Part shown: piece by piece, positions 14,570 through 27,083 of the stretch
How positions within the stretch are numbered: position 1 is the stretch's first letter
Layout of the letters: every line of letters begins with the position of its first letter
From: Stramonita haemastoma
Taxonomy: Eukaryota; Mollusca; Gastropoda; Neogastropoda; Muricidae
NCBI GenBank assembly: GCA_030674155.1
Contig: CM060320.1
Span: 9,399,400-9,463,399, forward strand
Reading direction: 5' to 3'
DNA: 64,000 nt
Translations under genes and position numbers: made by a program
The notes under the pieces: generated by a model
What the model was told of the DNA's origin: nothing
Databases searched by the model: none
The model's input: only the letters and a program-made list of their open reading frames with translations

Positions 14570-14945
14570 TTGGATTTTACCATATTTTTTAAACAGTTTG
14601 TAATATGGTCTTGTGGCATATCGTTGGAAAGCTTTCGACATACTGTTTACGAATTTGATAGCAGAATCACCATTAAGCGCAAAATAAAGCAAAAATCAAT
14701 GTAAATATACTGCTTATATGCTAAATTGAGCGTTAGCAGCCAATAAGCATGCAAAATCATGTATGCTTTCCTGCATTTTACCAGGATTAAACCAAAGTTT
14801 ACGACCACTGTACAGTCCCCATGGCTGAGTAAAGTGCTAGTCTCTCCTTGAAGGTCAGAACTTCACAATGAGTATAAAATAAAACAGTGCAGGTACAGGC
14901 AAACAGTATCAGAGTTAGTTCAAATAATCACTGTGGCAAGTCACT

Positions 14946-15392
14946 TCAGTCGGCATAATCAGAACATAGTTCCCAACGAAGAATCAGTACACATCTGATA
15001 GTTATGGAAAGCTCAGTTCTTCTAGTGCAGTCTTGCTGGGATGAAATGAAGCAGCAGAATAAATCAAAATCAGGCACACCTGGTGAATCAAATTCATCCA
15101 CTTCCAGAAGGGTTAGTGCATTGAGACAGCTCCAGCCTTTGCATTGTCCGCATGCCACAGAACATAGGAACCCATGTCTTTCTCTGCATGTACATCCCTT
15201 TGAACTGCAGTCCTCAGGACAGATGCATTGGATGGACTTTAGTAGACTGTTTGTGGGGTCCATGTCTATAATGGAGAGAAATGTCAAGCTGCTCTAACTC
15301 TGATCTGAATAGTTTCCACTGCACACAGCTTGTATTATCCCTGATGATCCTGAACATGAGGAACAGAGAGGCCAGGATATTGTGTGTGTGTG

Positions 15393-15439
<47 letters not shown>

Positions 15440-15551
15440 CACATTTTTGATTGTTTGAGACTGTTAATTTTCGTTGGTTGCATGACTGTGTAAGAATGGG
15501 TTGAGTGCAGCGCTGTGATTTGTCTTTGCAAGGTGCTATATAAATTCTACT

Positions 15552-15636
<85 letters not shown>

Positions 15637-16940
15637 TACCACAGAAGATCCAGTGGCCTGGCTTTGTCAACAACACCAAAATCTTGTAATAGTTCCTGTG
15701 CTAATGACAAACGAGCTGCAGAATTTTCAAAGTAGGAAATGGGAACATTGTCTCTGGTGAAAATGTTAGATTCCATGTACAGCCTTACACTGTTTGGAGC
15801 CAGGGTTGGCTGCGCCAATAATGTCCATACCATGGAAGGTACCAGTTCTATCCAGTGTCCTGATCTGATAATCTACATTGTCAGCAACGAACTGGATCCA
15901 GATGTTGGGCTTTAATGCCTACCAAGTCTGTTCTCTGGTCAGCAGCAGCACACATTTCAAATAGGCTGACCATATAATTATGAAGAACTAAAACCAAGCT
16001 TGTGGACACGTTCAGCAAGGTCTTTGGAGCCAGTCTGCTGGTGCATGGCAACCCCAAAAGCAACCTGAAGGGGAAGGATGAGTACTGTTGGTTGTGCTGC
16101 CTGCATCAGTGCCTGACCAAGAGAAGCAATTGTCAAGTCAGGGTCTGTTTTCCTTCCCAGCAAAATTCAGAGAAACAGATCCAATGATTATGGGAAATAA
16201 TTTCATTTGTGTGTAAAAAAAAAAAAAAAAATCAGGTGTTTGTGATACTTGAAAGTTCTGCAGCAGAAGTATACTCTGTTGTTAAGGTGTTGACGTTCTT
16301 CATGTCTGATAAGAGAAGTTTTGCAGTTGTCTGAATTATTCTGTTTTCTCCTTTCTCTGCATCTTTCACTCTGGATTTTGCCCTTTTCTCCAGGATCTTC
16401 TCTGCATTTGACCTTAATGTAGGGACATTTTTCTTTTCTTCTGACGCAGGTATTAATCACTTCATCACCAAAGTGACTTTCTACTTTCTGCCACATGTAT
16501 TTCTCTGTGTAGGGAGTGTCACCATAGAGATACTCTTTCATCTTTGTGCATAAGTCCATGATTGTGGTTTGTTCATATTATTCTCTTTGAAACAAGCCAT
16601 GACATGCATGATGGCTTCATCACGAGGTCTGCCTGCAGTTGCCGAGGTTTGTTGCTGTGATCCGTGAAGAATGGCAAAAAGCAAGGATAGATTTCATAGC
16701 TGTGAAGTGGACACTGCACTGCTTGTGATGCACAGCATCTGCAGCATGAAGGTCACTGACAGCTTGCATTCTTTCACACACACTTTCCGCCCATTTCTTC
16801 TCTGGTCCATACTTGAAATAGCTTTCTTCAATCTGCTGCTGGAAACTAAATGTTCGATTTTAATAGACAATTGTGTTTCGTTTCTTTCGGAAATCAATGA
16901 TTGGCTGGTCGCAAAAGAGACATTCAGATGAATTATGAAA
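14946..16940 (-). pseudogene. Transposon-encoded CXC-type Cys-rich protein, decayed (unit 1)
   Basis: Conceptual minus-strand translation gives an ordered but broken protein. At 16930-16860 there is ECLFCDQPIIDFRKKRN, a Cys-pair finger. Then comes KWAESVCERMQAVSDLHAAD and VHHKQCSVHF near 16800-16720, and MKEYLYGDTPYTEKYMWQKV near 16550. Next are LQVAFGVAMHQQTGSKDLAE near 16060 and FVADNVDYQIRTLDRTGTFH near 15880. A C-terminal finger near 15190 reads CSSKGCTCRERHGFLCSVAC followed by GQCKGWSC. This order matches a large, uncharacterised invertebrate transposon-like family I recognise. In-frame stops and frameshifts separate the blocks. A repeat with a (TAG)n tract is inserted at about 15488-15636. 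The element is no longer autonomous. Confidence 0.7.
15488..15636. repeat. SINE-like fragment with (TAG)n tail inside the transposon gene
   Basis: GCAAGGTGCTATATAAATTC is a 3'-end motif common in invertebrate SINEs. It is followed by about 28 TAG units. A (TG)n tract lies just before it (about 15380-15432). The same arrangement recurs in unit 2 at about 19970-20114. Confidence 0.6.
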
Positions 16941-17616
16941 TCTAGCTTTCTTGGATCAAAGAGCTAGGTTGTTCACATCTGAATAATACAAATATTACTC
17001 TTCTCTCTGTCTCTTCAGATCTTTTTTGATGGCAAGATGCTGCAATACATCTGCCAACATGCTCCGTGTACACTTTGCCACGATTTTGTAAAAGATTTTC
17101 ACTGTCACCCCTCAAAGCATGCATTTTGGAAACCTGCAACACCTTTATCAGTCTGCTTCACTACAACTTGGCTATCAGTCAGCAGTCTTTCTCCACATAA
17201 CACACATAGACATAAAAAGTCAGTCCTTTCATCTGGACAAAAACGTAATCAGCCATTGGGTAAAATTCTGGGGTGAAAAGCCCAGCAAAATTGCAACGAA
17301 ACAATGCTTTAGATCAGTGCTTTTGTAGAGCAGGTAACAAAGATAAACAAAACATTTTTGAAGTCACACATCACCCTAAAGTTAAAGTTAAACTGAAAAA
17401 AGTTGCATCCCGTTCATTCAGAACTAAAGATCCATTAGTGCCGTAAATAGGATCCACTAAATTCAGATCATATGCACACTGTCAGATAGAGACAAGAAAC
17501 ACATACAGAGAAAGAAAGAGGACAGAAAGTGAAAGGGATGATGTGACACTGTCACACATACACTGATACACATGCTTTTCCATCAGAAAGGACTGCAGAT
17601 ACACTTGTTGATACTG

Positions 17617-17617
<1 letters not shown>

Positions 17618-17658
<41 letters not shown>

Positions 17659-17688
17659 TGTTGTTTATATGATTGTGTTATATACACA

Positions 17689-17765
<77 letters not shown>
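17618..17765. repeat. (TA)n-(CA)n-(TA)n microsatellites
   Basis: TA runs at about 17618-17656 and 17724-17765 enclose a unique stretch and a (CA)n run (about 17692-17723). The block lies next to a SINE. Confidence 0.9.
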
Positions 17766-17769
<4 letters not shown>

Positions 17770-18061
17770 AGTTAAGTTAAAGTCTGTCCCGAGCCATAAG
17801 GCTCATCAGGCCGGTGCTTATCCCGGTTTCTGTGGCGTTAAGCGACTGAGAGTCATAGACTCCCCCCTGGATAGGACGCCAGTCTATCGCAGGGTTAACC
17901 CCCAACACAAGGTTGGTACCCCTTTGACACCTGGGTGGGGTGAGAAAATAGCCGTAAAGTGCCTTTTCCAAGGGCACAACGCCATAGCGGAATAGCTGGG
18001 ATCGAACCCGCAACCTTTAGATTACGAGTACAACGCCCTAACCACTAGGCCACAGCGGCGG

Positions 18062-18063
<2 letters not shown>
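17766..18063 (-). mobile_element. tRNA-derived SINE, family B (unit 1)
   Basis: On the minus strand the A box is TGGCCTAGTGGTTAGGGCG, the anticodon-like loop is CTCGTAA and the B box is GGGTTCGATCCC. The body contains GACTGGCGTCCTATCCAGG and ACCGGGATAAGCACCGGCCT, resembling V-SINE-type tails. The end is (GTTAA)n. It is not a functional tRNA gene because the anticodon stem is poorly paired and the body is SINE-like. Confidence 0.8.
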
Positions 18064-18119
<56 letters not shown>

Positions 18120-18137
18120 GCATATACACACATGTGT

Positions 18138-18209
<72 letters not shown>

Positions 18210-18232
18210 TATATGTATGTATGTATATATAT
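18063..18232. repeat. (TA)n microsatellite block with CATATACACACATGTGTGCG core
   Basis: Two long TA runs separated by a short CA/TG-rich palindromic stretch. The second unit has the same layout at about 22545-22729 with different run lengths. Confidence 0.9.
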
Positions 18233-19427
18233 GACGCCCATGGCTTGAAACTCTAAACAATGACTATTTCTCTTCATGCCAGGACCTCTGGCCATGTTCA
18301 TGAAAGTTAAACACTTTAAAATAAAGCAAAACAAAGCACACAGAGAGCCGATTTTGACAAAAGTGGTTTACCATACATACTACATTCCTCCACTACTGTA
18401 TAATGTAGGAGCTGGCCCAACACATGTGGACAGTTGTTTCGATGCTGTCTGGTCAAATATGCACATCAGCGCAGTACATGTCATGCATCTCGTAAAAACA
18501 ATTAAGCAGTTACTTTAGGTGTGCGTTTAATTTCAAAAGATAAGTCATTAATGCTAAACGAAATAAGAATAAGTAGCGTCAAGGCGTTGGCGCCAAGTTC
18601 CTTTCTCTTGCCGCCATAGGCCTTTCTCGGTCAAAACTGGGTGGAGCCTTACCAAATAAGGGGATGCCGCGGCGCCAGAAGCAAGCCAGCTACAGCAAAC
18701 GATCAGTCTCAGAGTGTGAAATATCGTTTATTAGTGTGTTTGTTTATTGATTTTCGGTATCTGCCGATGCCTACTTTTTCCTACTTTTTTGATATGTTGT
18801 TTATGGTATTTTTATCTACCATTGTACCAAGTTTGAAAACTATTGCAATTAAGTCCTTGCGAAATGCAAGGATTGACTACACTAGTCTAGTCAATATTTG
18901 CAAAAAAAGTGCCGAGAAAAGAATTAATTGCAATAGTAATGCTTTTGTGATGATTGGATAGAAAAGTAGCTAACTATTAACATATCCAAAAAGTAGGGCG
19001 ATCTAAGTTTCGGGAGGTCACTTTTTTAAAGATTTTATGACGTCATAAAATTTGGATTTTACCATATTTTTTAAACAGTTTGTAATATGGTCTTGTGGCA
19101 TATCGTTGGAAAGCTTTCGACATACTGTTTACGAATTTGATAGCAGAATCACCATTAAGCGCAAAATAAAGCAAAAATCAATGTAAATATACTGCTTATA
19201 TGCTAAATTGAGCGTTAGCAGCCAATAAGCATGCAAAATCATGTATGCTTTCCTGCATTTTACCAGGATTAAACCAAAGTTTACGACCACTGTACAGTCC
19301 CCATGGCTGAGTAAAGTGCTAGTCTCTCCTTGAAGGTCAGAACTTCACAATGAGTATAAAATAAAACAGTGCAGGTACAGGCAAACAGTATCAGAGTTAG
19401 TTCAAATAATCACTGTGGCAAGTCACT

Positions 19428-19858
19428 TCAGTCGGCATAATCAGAACATAGTTCCCAACGAAGAATCAGTACACATCTGATAGTTATGGAAAGCTCAGTT
19501 CTTCTAGTGCAGTCTTGCTGGGATGAAATGAAGCAGCAGAATAAATCAAAATCAGGCACACCTGGTGAATCAAATTCATCCACTTCCAGAAGGGTTAGTG
19601 CATTGAGACAGCTCCAGCCTTTGCATTGTCCGCATGCCACAGAACATAGGAACCCATGTCTTTCTCTGCATGTACATCCCTTTGAACTGCAGTCCTCAGG
19701 ACAGATGCATTGGATGGACTTTAGTAGACTGTTTGTGGGGTCCATGTCTATAATGGAGAGAAATGTCAAGCTGCTCTAACTCTGATCTGAATAGTTTCCA
19801 CTGCACACAGCTTGTATTATCCCTGATGATCCTGAACATGAGGAACAGAGAGGCCAGG

Positions 19859-19923
<65 letters not shown>

Positions 19924-20035
19924 CACATTTTTGATTGTTTGAGACTGTTAATTTTCGTTGGTTGCATGACTGTGTAAGAATGGGTTGAGTGCAGCGCTGT
20001 GATTTGTCTTTGCAAGGTGCTATATAAATTCTACT

Positions 20036-20114
<79 letters not shown>

Positions 20115-21416
20115 TACCACAGAAGATCCAGTGGCCTGGCTTTGTCAACAACACCAAAATCTTGTAATAGTTCCTGTGCTAATGACAAACGAGCTGCAGA
20201 ATTTTCAAAGTAGGAAATGGGAACATTGTCTCTGGTGAAAATGTTAGATTCCATGTACAGCCTTACACTGTTTGGAGCCAGGGTTGGCTGCGCCAATAAT
20301 GTCCATACCATGGAAGGTACCAGTTCTATCCAGTGTCCTGATCTGATAATCTACATTGTCAGCAACGAACTGGATCCAGATGTTGGGCTTTAATGCCTAC
20401 CAAGTCTGTTCTCTGGTCAGCAGCAGCACACATTTCAAATAGGCTGACCATATAATTATGAAGAACTAAAACCAAGCTTGTGGACACGTTCAGCAAGGTC
20501 TTTGGAGCCAGTCTGCTGGTGCATGGCAACCCCAAAAGCAACCTGAAGGGAAGGATGAGTACTGTTGGTTGTGCTGCCTGCATCAGTGCCTGACCAAGAG
20601 AAGCAATTGTCAAGTCAGGGTCTGTTTTCCTTCCCAGCAAAATTCAGAGAAACAGATCCAATGATTATGGGAAATAATTTCATTTGTGTGTAAAAAAAAA
20701 AAAAAAATCAGGTGTTTGTGATACTTGAAAGTTCTGCAGCAGAAGTATACTCTGTTGTTAAGGTGTTGACGTTCTTCATGTCTGATAAGAGAAGTTTTGC
20801 AGTTGTCTGAATTATTCTGTTTTCTCCTTTCTCTGCATCTTTCACTCTGGATTTTGCCCTTTTCTCCAGGATCTTCTCTGCATTTGACCTTAATGTAGGG
20901 ACATTTTTCTTTTCTTCTGACGCAGGTATTAATCACTTCATCACCAAAGTGACTTTCTACTTTCTGCCACATGTATTTCTCTGTGTAGGGAGTGTCACCA
21001 TAGAGATACTCTTTCATCTTTGTGCATAAGTCCATGATTGTGGTTTGTTCATATTATTCTCTTTGAAACAAGCCATGACATGCATGATGGCTTCATCACG
21101 AGGTCTGCCTGCAGTTGCCGAGGTTTGTTGCTGTGATCCGTGAAGAATGGCAAAAAGCAAGGATAGATTTCATAGCTGTGAAGTGGACACTGCACTGCTT
21201 GTGATGCACAGCATCTGCAGCATGAAGGTCACTGACAGCTTGCATTCTTTCACACACACTTTCCGCCCATTTCTTCTCTGGTCCATACTTGAAATAGCTT
21301 TCTTCAATCTGCTGCTGGAAACTAAATGTTCGATTTTAATAGACAATTGTGTTTCGTTTCTTTCGGAAATCAATGATTGGCTGGTCGCAAAAGAGACATT
21401 CAGATGAATTATGAAA
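19428..21416 (-). pseudogene. Transposon-encoded CXC-type Cys-rich protein, decayed (unit 2)
   Basis: Same blocks as in unit 1: the N-terminal ECLFCDQP finger near 21410, the central GVAMHQQTG and FVADNVDYQI segments, and the C-terminal CXC finger near 19670. It has the same stops and the same repeat insertion, so the decay came before the duplication. A one-base deletion near 20548 additionally shifts the central frame relative to unit 1. Confidence 0.68.
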
Positions 21417-22090
21417 TCTAGCTTTCTTGGATCAAAGAGCTAGGTTGTTCACATCTGAATAATACAAATATTACTCTTCTCTCTGTCTCTTCAGATCTTT
21501 TTTGATGGCAAGATGCTGCAATACATCTGCCAACATGCTCCGTGTACACTTTGCCACGATTTTGTAAAAGAGTTCACTGTCACCCCTCAAAGCATGCATT
21601 TTGGAAACCTGCAACACCTTTATCAGTCTGCTTCACTACAACTTGGCTATCAGTCAGCAGTCTTTCTCCACATAACACACATAGACATAAAAAGTCAGTC
21701 CTTTCATCTGGACAAAAACGTAATCAGCCATTGGGTAAAATTCTGGGGTGAAAAGCCCAGCAAAATTGCAACGAAACAATGCTTTAGATCAGTGCTTTTG
21801 TAGAGCAGGTAACAAAGATAAACAAAACATTTTTGAAGTCACACATCACCCTAAAGTTAAAGTTAAACTGAAAAAAGTTGCATCCCGTTCATTCAGAACT
21901 AAAGATCCATTAGTGCCGTAAATAGGATCCACTAAATTCAGATCATATGCACACTGTCAGATAGAGACAAGAAACACATACAGAGAAAGAAAGAGGACAG
22001 AAAGTGAAAGGGATGATGTGACACTGTCACACATACACTGATACACATGCTTTTCCATCAGAAAGGACTGCAGATACACTTGTTGATACT

Positions 22091-22130
<40 letters not shown>

Positions 22131-22160
22131 TGTTGTTTATATGATTGTGTTATATACACA

Positions 22161-22247
<87 letters not shown>

Positions 22248-22251
<4 letters not shown>

Positions 22252-22543
22252 AGTTAAGTTAAAGTCTGTCCCGAGCCATAAGGCTCATCAGGCCGGTGCT
22301 TATCCCGGTTTCTGTGGCGTTAAGCGACTGAGAGTCATAGACTCCCCCCTGGATAGGACGCCAGTCTATCGCAGGGTTAACCCCCAACACAAGGTTGGTA
22401 CCCCTTTGACACCTGGGTGGGGTGAGAAAATAGCCGTAAAGTGCCTTTTCCAAGGGCACAACGCCATAGCGGAATAGCTGGGATCGAACCCGCAACCTTT
22501 AGATTACGAGTACAACGCCCTAACCACTAGGCCACAGCGGCGG

Positions 22544-22544
<1 letters not shown>
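22248..22544 (-). mobile_element. tRNA-derived SINE, family B (unit 2)
   Basis: Near-identical duplicate of the SINE at 17766-18063, carried along by the transposon duplication rather than a separate insertion. Confidence 0.8.
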
Positions 22545-22610
<66 letters not shown>

Positions 22611-22641
22611 GCATATACACACATGTGTGCGCATATATTAT

Positions 22642-22710
<69 letters not shown>

Positions 22711-23384
22711 GTATGTATGTATATATATGACGCCCATGGCTTGAAACTCTAAACAATGACTATTTCTCTTCATGCCAGGACCTCTGGCCATGTTCATGAA
22801 AGTTAAACACTTTAAAATAAAGCAAAACAAAGCACACAGAGAGCCGATTTTGACAAAAGTGGTTTACCATACATACTACATTCCTCCACTACTGTATAAT
22901 GTAGGAGCTGGCCCAACACATGTGGACAGTTGTTTCGATGCTGTCTGGTCAAATATGCACATCAGCGCAGTACATGTCATGCATCTCGTAAAAACAATTA
23001 AGCAGTTACTTTAGGTGTGCGTTTAATTTCAAAAGATAAGTCATTAATGCTAAACGAAATAAGAATAAGTAGCGTCAAGGCGTTGGCGCCAAGTTCCTTT
23101 CTCTTGCCGCCATAGGCCTTTCTCGGTCAAAACTGGGTGGAGCCTTACCAAATAAGGGGGATGCCGAGGCGCCAGAAGCAAGCCAGCTACAGCAAACGAT
23201 CAGTCTCAGAGTGTGAAATATCGTTTATTAGTGTGTTTGTTTATTGATTTTCGGTATCTGCCGATGCCTACTTTTTCCTACTTTTTTGATATGTTGTTTA
23301 TGGTATTTTTATCTACCATTGTACCAAGTTTGAAAACTATTGCAATTAAGTCCTTGCGAAATGCAAGGATTGACTACACTAAAA

Positions 23385-23399
23385 GTGCACACTATAACA
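23385..23399 (-). repeat. Severed terminus of the upstream LTR
   Basis: GTGCACACTATAACA equals the terminal 15 bases of the downstream LTR (10599-10613). It is preceded by the transposon target duplication AAA and followed by TTGG, the LTR element's own target duplication. Confidence 0.85.
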
Positions 23400-23403
23400 T
23401 TGG

Positions 23404-23655
23404 TCTGTCGTTTTTCGTTTCTTACTTAAGGATCTTTCCCTCCCTTTGTTTTTTTTCTTCCACTGTTTGACTCTTCAAAGGATCAAAGTGCGTGTCAGTA
23501 TTTTTCTCACTGCCGATGGAGCCACTGCTTGGCCTGTGTTGGCGTTTTTTGTTTCTAGTGGGCGGTGTCTTTTTCGGTGGTGCCATTGCGATCTGGCTTC
23601 TAGCAACAGCTAACGACTCGAAATTTGTTGTGCTATTTCCTCTCTTATCAGCCAC
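23404..23655 (-). pseudogene. LINE ORF1, N-terminal fragment
   Basis: Starts MADKRGNSTTNFESLAVARS and is rich in Lys, Pro and Ser (KKTPPTRNKKRQHRPSSGS). Its frame meets a stop at 23422-23424, but the neighbouring frame continues through KKRKTTD into the QQQQ start of the fragment at 8634. So besides the LTR insertion there is about one base of frame disruption. The LINE 5' UTR precedes it on the minus strand. Assignment rests on position inside the LINE flanks and on continuity across the TTGG site. Confidence 0.65.
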
Positions 23656-23955
23656 TTAAGTTGTATGTTATGAAAAGAAAAAAAAAGTCGACAATAAAAA
23701 TGCAATCAACATACCGTCTTTCCGTCACAATAGAAAAGGAGGAAAATCGCAGGTAAATAACACCAGTCAGTTTCTTTTTTCAGTCTTATGCATCGCACAA
23801 ACTCTCCTCAGTAGTTGCTGTCTACAAAAACCACGCCCCTTCAATGCACATCTTCTTTCTGTCGTATGAACTAGCGACACTAAGTTGAATTCAGACCATT
23901 TGGCCGGAGCGCTGCGAAACACGTCTTACCCCGACCGTGAACTGGTGTGAAGTCC
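23656..23955 (-). other. LINE 5' UTR
   Basis: About 300 bp between the ORF1 start and the right target duplication. On the minus strand it begins GGACTTCACACCAGTTCACG. An internal promoter would be expected here in an L1-type element, but I see no diagnostic motif. Confidence 0.6.
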
Positions 23956-23971
23956 AATGCTCAAATGCTTT
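23956..23971. repeat. Right target-site duplication of the LINE
   Basis: AATGCTCAAATGCTTT, identical to 927-942. The 470 bp that follow (to about 24440) contain no feature I recognise. Confidence 0.85.
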
Positions 23972-24440
23972 GCCTACACAAAGACAGAGAGCAGCTCAAA
24001 GGCATGTGCACGCATGCACACACATATACACATTCGTGCATCTCCTGAAGTTAAAATCATTACACACTCAACGCCCATAAACTGCCTTCCCATGAGACCA
24101 ACTGCCTTTGGATGAGACTATAAACCGTTATCGTGTGTTTGACGCAGGACATCTTGCCCACTCATCAAAACTTGTCCTGCTTTTCTGAAAAGTATGCCAG
24201 AAATGGATGACAACATTTTTGTATATTGTATACACAGTAGTGTCGAGTTTAGACACCATTCCCGAAGACGAAATGCAGCTAACTTAACAGTGTACACAAA
24301 AAATGTGGCATACACAAAATCTCACCATTGGTGAACTTCAGAGCTCTAGCCAAGGAACAGAAACAAAACAAAACAGAAAAACAGAGAAGAGGGAAAAGGA
24401 AGGCAGGGTGAGGGAAGAATTTTTTGTATACCACTTTATG

Positions 24441-24712
24441 TCACAGATTATTCTGAGTGAAATTTGGGCTGCTCTCCTCAGGGAGAGTGCGTAGCCACAA
24501 GTGCAGCGCCTTCCAACTCCCCGATTATTCCTCAGGGATGGTGTCTAAACACGACACCTATATGTATGCTGGGGGGGGTTAATAATTTTGTCATCCGCTC
24601 CTACCGGCACACAATGGCCGCTCTTCCGAAATCCGGAACTGGGTGTGTGCGCAAGATTTTCTGCGTGTGTTCGTACACGGGGCCTTGGTTTATAGTCTCA
24701 TCCGAATGAATC
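24441..24712 (-). mobile_element. Composite SINE fragment (family C end joined to family A centre)
   Basis: 24441-24510 resembles the CTCTCCTCAGGGAGAGTGCG part of family C. It is followed by CTCAGGGATGGTGTCTAAAC, shared with 35099-35118. From 24592 comes the family A centre (CCTACCGGCACACAATGG, TGTGCGCAAGATTTTCTGCG, TTTATAGTCTCATCCGAA). The head is missing. Confidence 0.6.
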
Positions 24713-24782
24713 TAGAAGGTGAATCTGTTCTGACAGTTGCCATGAGAAAACTCAAGCTAGCATGAAAATAGAGAAGCTGCAG

Positions 24783-25117
<335 letters not shown>

Positions 25118-25559
25118 GTGCAACAGTACCCATGAGCATGCAAGTAAACCTGGCTTCCAATTTCAAATTTTAATCAATAAATGTGTAGTTCCTGCTGTGT
25201 AAAAGCCTGCTTACAATATGCAATATTTTCAGAAATATTTAATTCACTTCACATCCTAAATCAAAGGGCTAAGCAAAACACATAATATGATTGTGCAAGC
25301 TGTTTTAAAGCTGATGAAATTGAAGACATTGCAAAAATGAACACAAAAAAACATAATGTTGATTTTAGCATTTCTGTATTGCAGTTTGAAGTTCCAGAAC
25401 TGCTTTCAAAAACAGGAATTAAAAAAAAAAAACAGGAATTTGTTATACATTGGGATCTCTACGGAATGAGATGGAAATTGTGAATGCAATCTATTCACAT
25501 TTTAGAATAATGAATATTTATTTTGAGCGTTTTCTTGGATGATTCCTCTGATAAATTGT

Positions 25560-26120
25560 GAACATTTGTTTGATAGGTTTGTTTTTTTCTTTCACATTTT
25601 TTCTTTCTTTTCTTTTCTTTTTTTTTAGTTTTAGTTTTCTCTCTTTCTTTCTTCCTTCTTTTCTTTCTTTCTATCTGTCTTTCTGTTTTTCTTCCTTTCT
25701 TTCTGTTTTTCTTTCTTTCTTTCTTCCTGTTTTTCTTCCTTTTTTTTCTTTCTTTCTTTCTTCCTTTCTGTTTTTCTTCCGTCCTTTCTGTTTTTCTTCC
25801 TTTTTTTTCTTCCTTTCTTCCTTTCTTTCTTCCTCTCTATCTTTCTTTCTTCCATCCTTTCTGTTTTTCTGTCTTTCTTTCTTCCTTCCTTTCTATTTTT
25901 CTTCCGTCATTTCTGTTTTTCTTCCTTTTTTTCTTCCTTTCTTTCTTACTTTCTTCCTTCCTTTCTGTTTTTCTTCCTTTCTTTCTTCCTTTCTTTCTTC
26001 TTCCTTTCTTTCTTCCTTTCTATCTTTCTTTCTTTCTTCCTTCCTTTCTGTTTTTCTGTCTTTCTTTCTTCCTTTCTTTTTGTTTTTCTTTCTTCCTTTC
26101 TTTGTTTCTTTCGTTCTTTA
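25560..26120. repeat. Polypyrimidine tract, (TTTC/TTCC)n
   Basis: About 560 bp that are almost all C and T on the plus strand, with interruptions such as CTGT. The 187-residue Phe/Ser/Leu frame here is a repeat artefact. Confidence 0.9.
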
Positions 26121-26127
26121 GTCATCA

Positions 26128-26424
26128 AATCCTGTTCAAGAGGATTTTTTCCCCTGGAGTTACCATCAGTGCAGACTCCACTCTCCCCAAAACGCTTTAG
26201 ATGAGACCAGGCTGAGGCCTGTGTGGGAATGCACGCAGAACATCTTGTGCACACATTAAATCCTGTTCCGCTTTTTGAAAGAGTAGGGCATTGTGTGCTA
26301 ATGGGAACAGATAAAAAATTGACGAAACCACATACACATGGGGACTGAATGTAAAAAAAAAAGGGGGGGGGGAAGCACACAAGTACTTATTCCATTATCC
26401 TTGATATAAAAGAATAAATGAATA
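26128..26424 (+). mobile_element. SINE family A, copy lacking the tRNA head
   Basis: Begins near CCTGTTCAAGAGGATTTTTT and continues through GACTCCACTCTCCCCAAAAC, AACATCTTGTGCACACATTA and TAATGGGAACAGATAAAAAA. It ends with the CATTATCCTTGATATAAAAG AATAAATGAATA tail. The polypyrimidine tract abuts it on the left. Confidence 0.8.
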
Positions 26425-26541
26425 GTCATATCTGGGCAAGAGCTCCCTAATTCATCAATAGCAAGAGATTTTGCAAGTCTGACAGGTTTTTTGCCAACCA
26501 TAAAAGGAGCTTCTGTGATGCATGTACGCAAATAAAACGAA

Positions 26542-27083
<542 letters not shown>

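Larger units (their letters stand above)
14401..18884 (-). mobile_element. TIR DNA transposon, dimer unit 1
   Basis: The left end is TAGTCTAGTCAATATTTGCA. The right end read in reverse is TAGTGTAGTCAATCCTTGCA, with a further shared TTAATTGCAATAGT about 35-40 bp inside each end, so the imperfect TIRs are about 50 bp. The dimer is flanked by AAA on both sides. The undamaged sister LTR shows a single AAA at that spot, which supports a 3-bp target duplication. Inside, on the minus strand, lies a decayed protein gene (14946-16940). A SINE and several TA/CA/TAG microsatellites are also inside. The superfamily is unresolved. The 3-bp duplication plus a Cys-rich C-terminal finger would fit Academ, but this is a weak inference. 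Confidence 0.8.
18883..23381 (-). mobile_element. TIR DNA transposon, dimer unit 2
   Basis: A head-to-tail second copy of the same transposon, differing from unit 1 mainly in microsatellite lengths and a few indels. One example is one fewer G at about 20548, which changes a frame. The junction reads ...GACTACACTAGTCTAGTC..., so the right end of unit 1 and the left end of unit 2 share a single TA (18883-18884). No AAA or other target duplication lies between the units. The right end ...GACTACACTA is followed by AAA and then the remaining 15 bp of the LTR. Confidence 0.82.

Noticed and set aside
17766..18063. Possible tRNA gene (A and B boxes present)
   Set aside because: The anticodon stem does not pair well, a SINE body and tail follow, and the copy is duplicated with the transposon.
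18875..18895. Helitron ends (CTAG followed by TC) at the dimer junction
   Set aside because: The outer ends do not fit insertion between A and T. The two termini are clear inverted repeats and a 3-bp duplication is present, so a TIR transposon explains more.
25558..26121. 187-residue Phe/Ser/Leu-rich frame resembling membrane segments
   Set aside because: Polypyrimidine repeat artefact; hydrophobicity comes from TTT/TTC/CTT codons.
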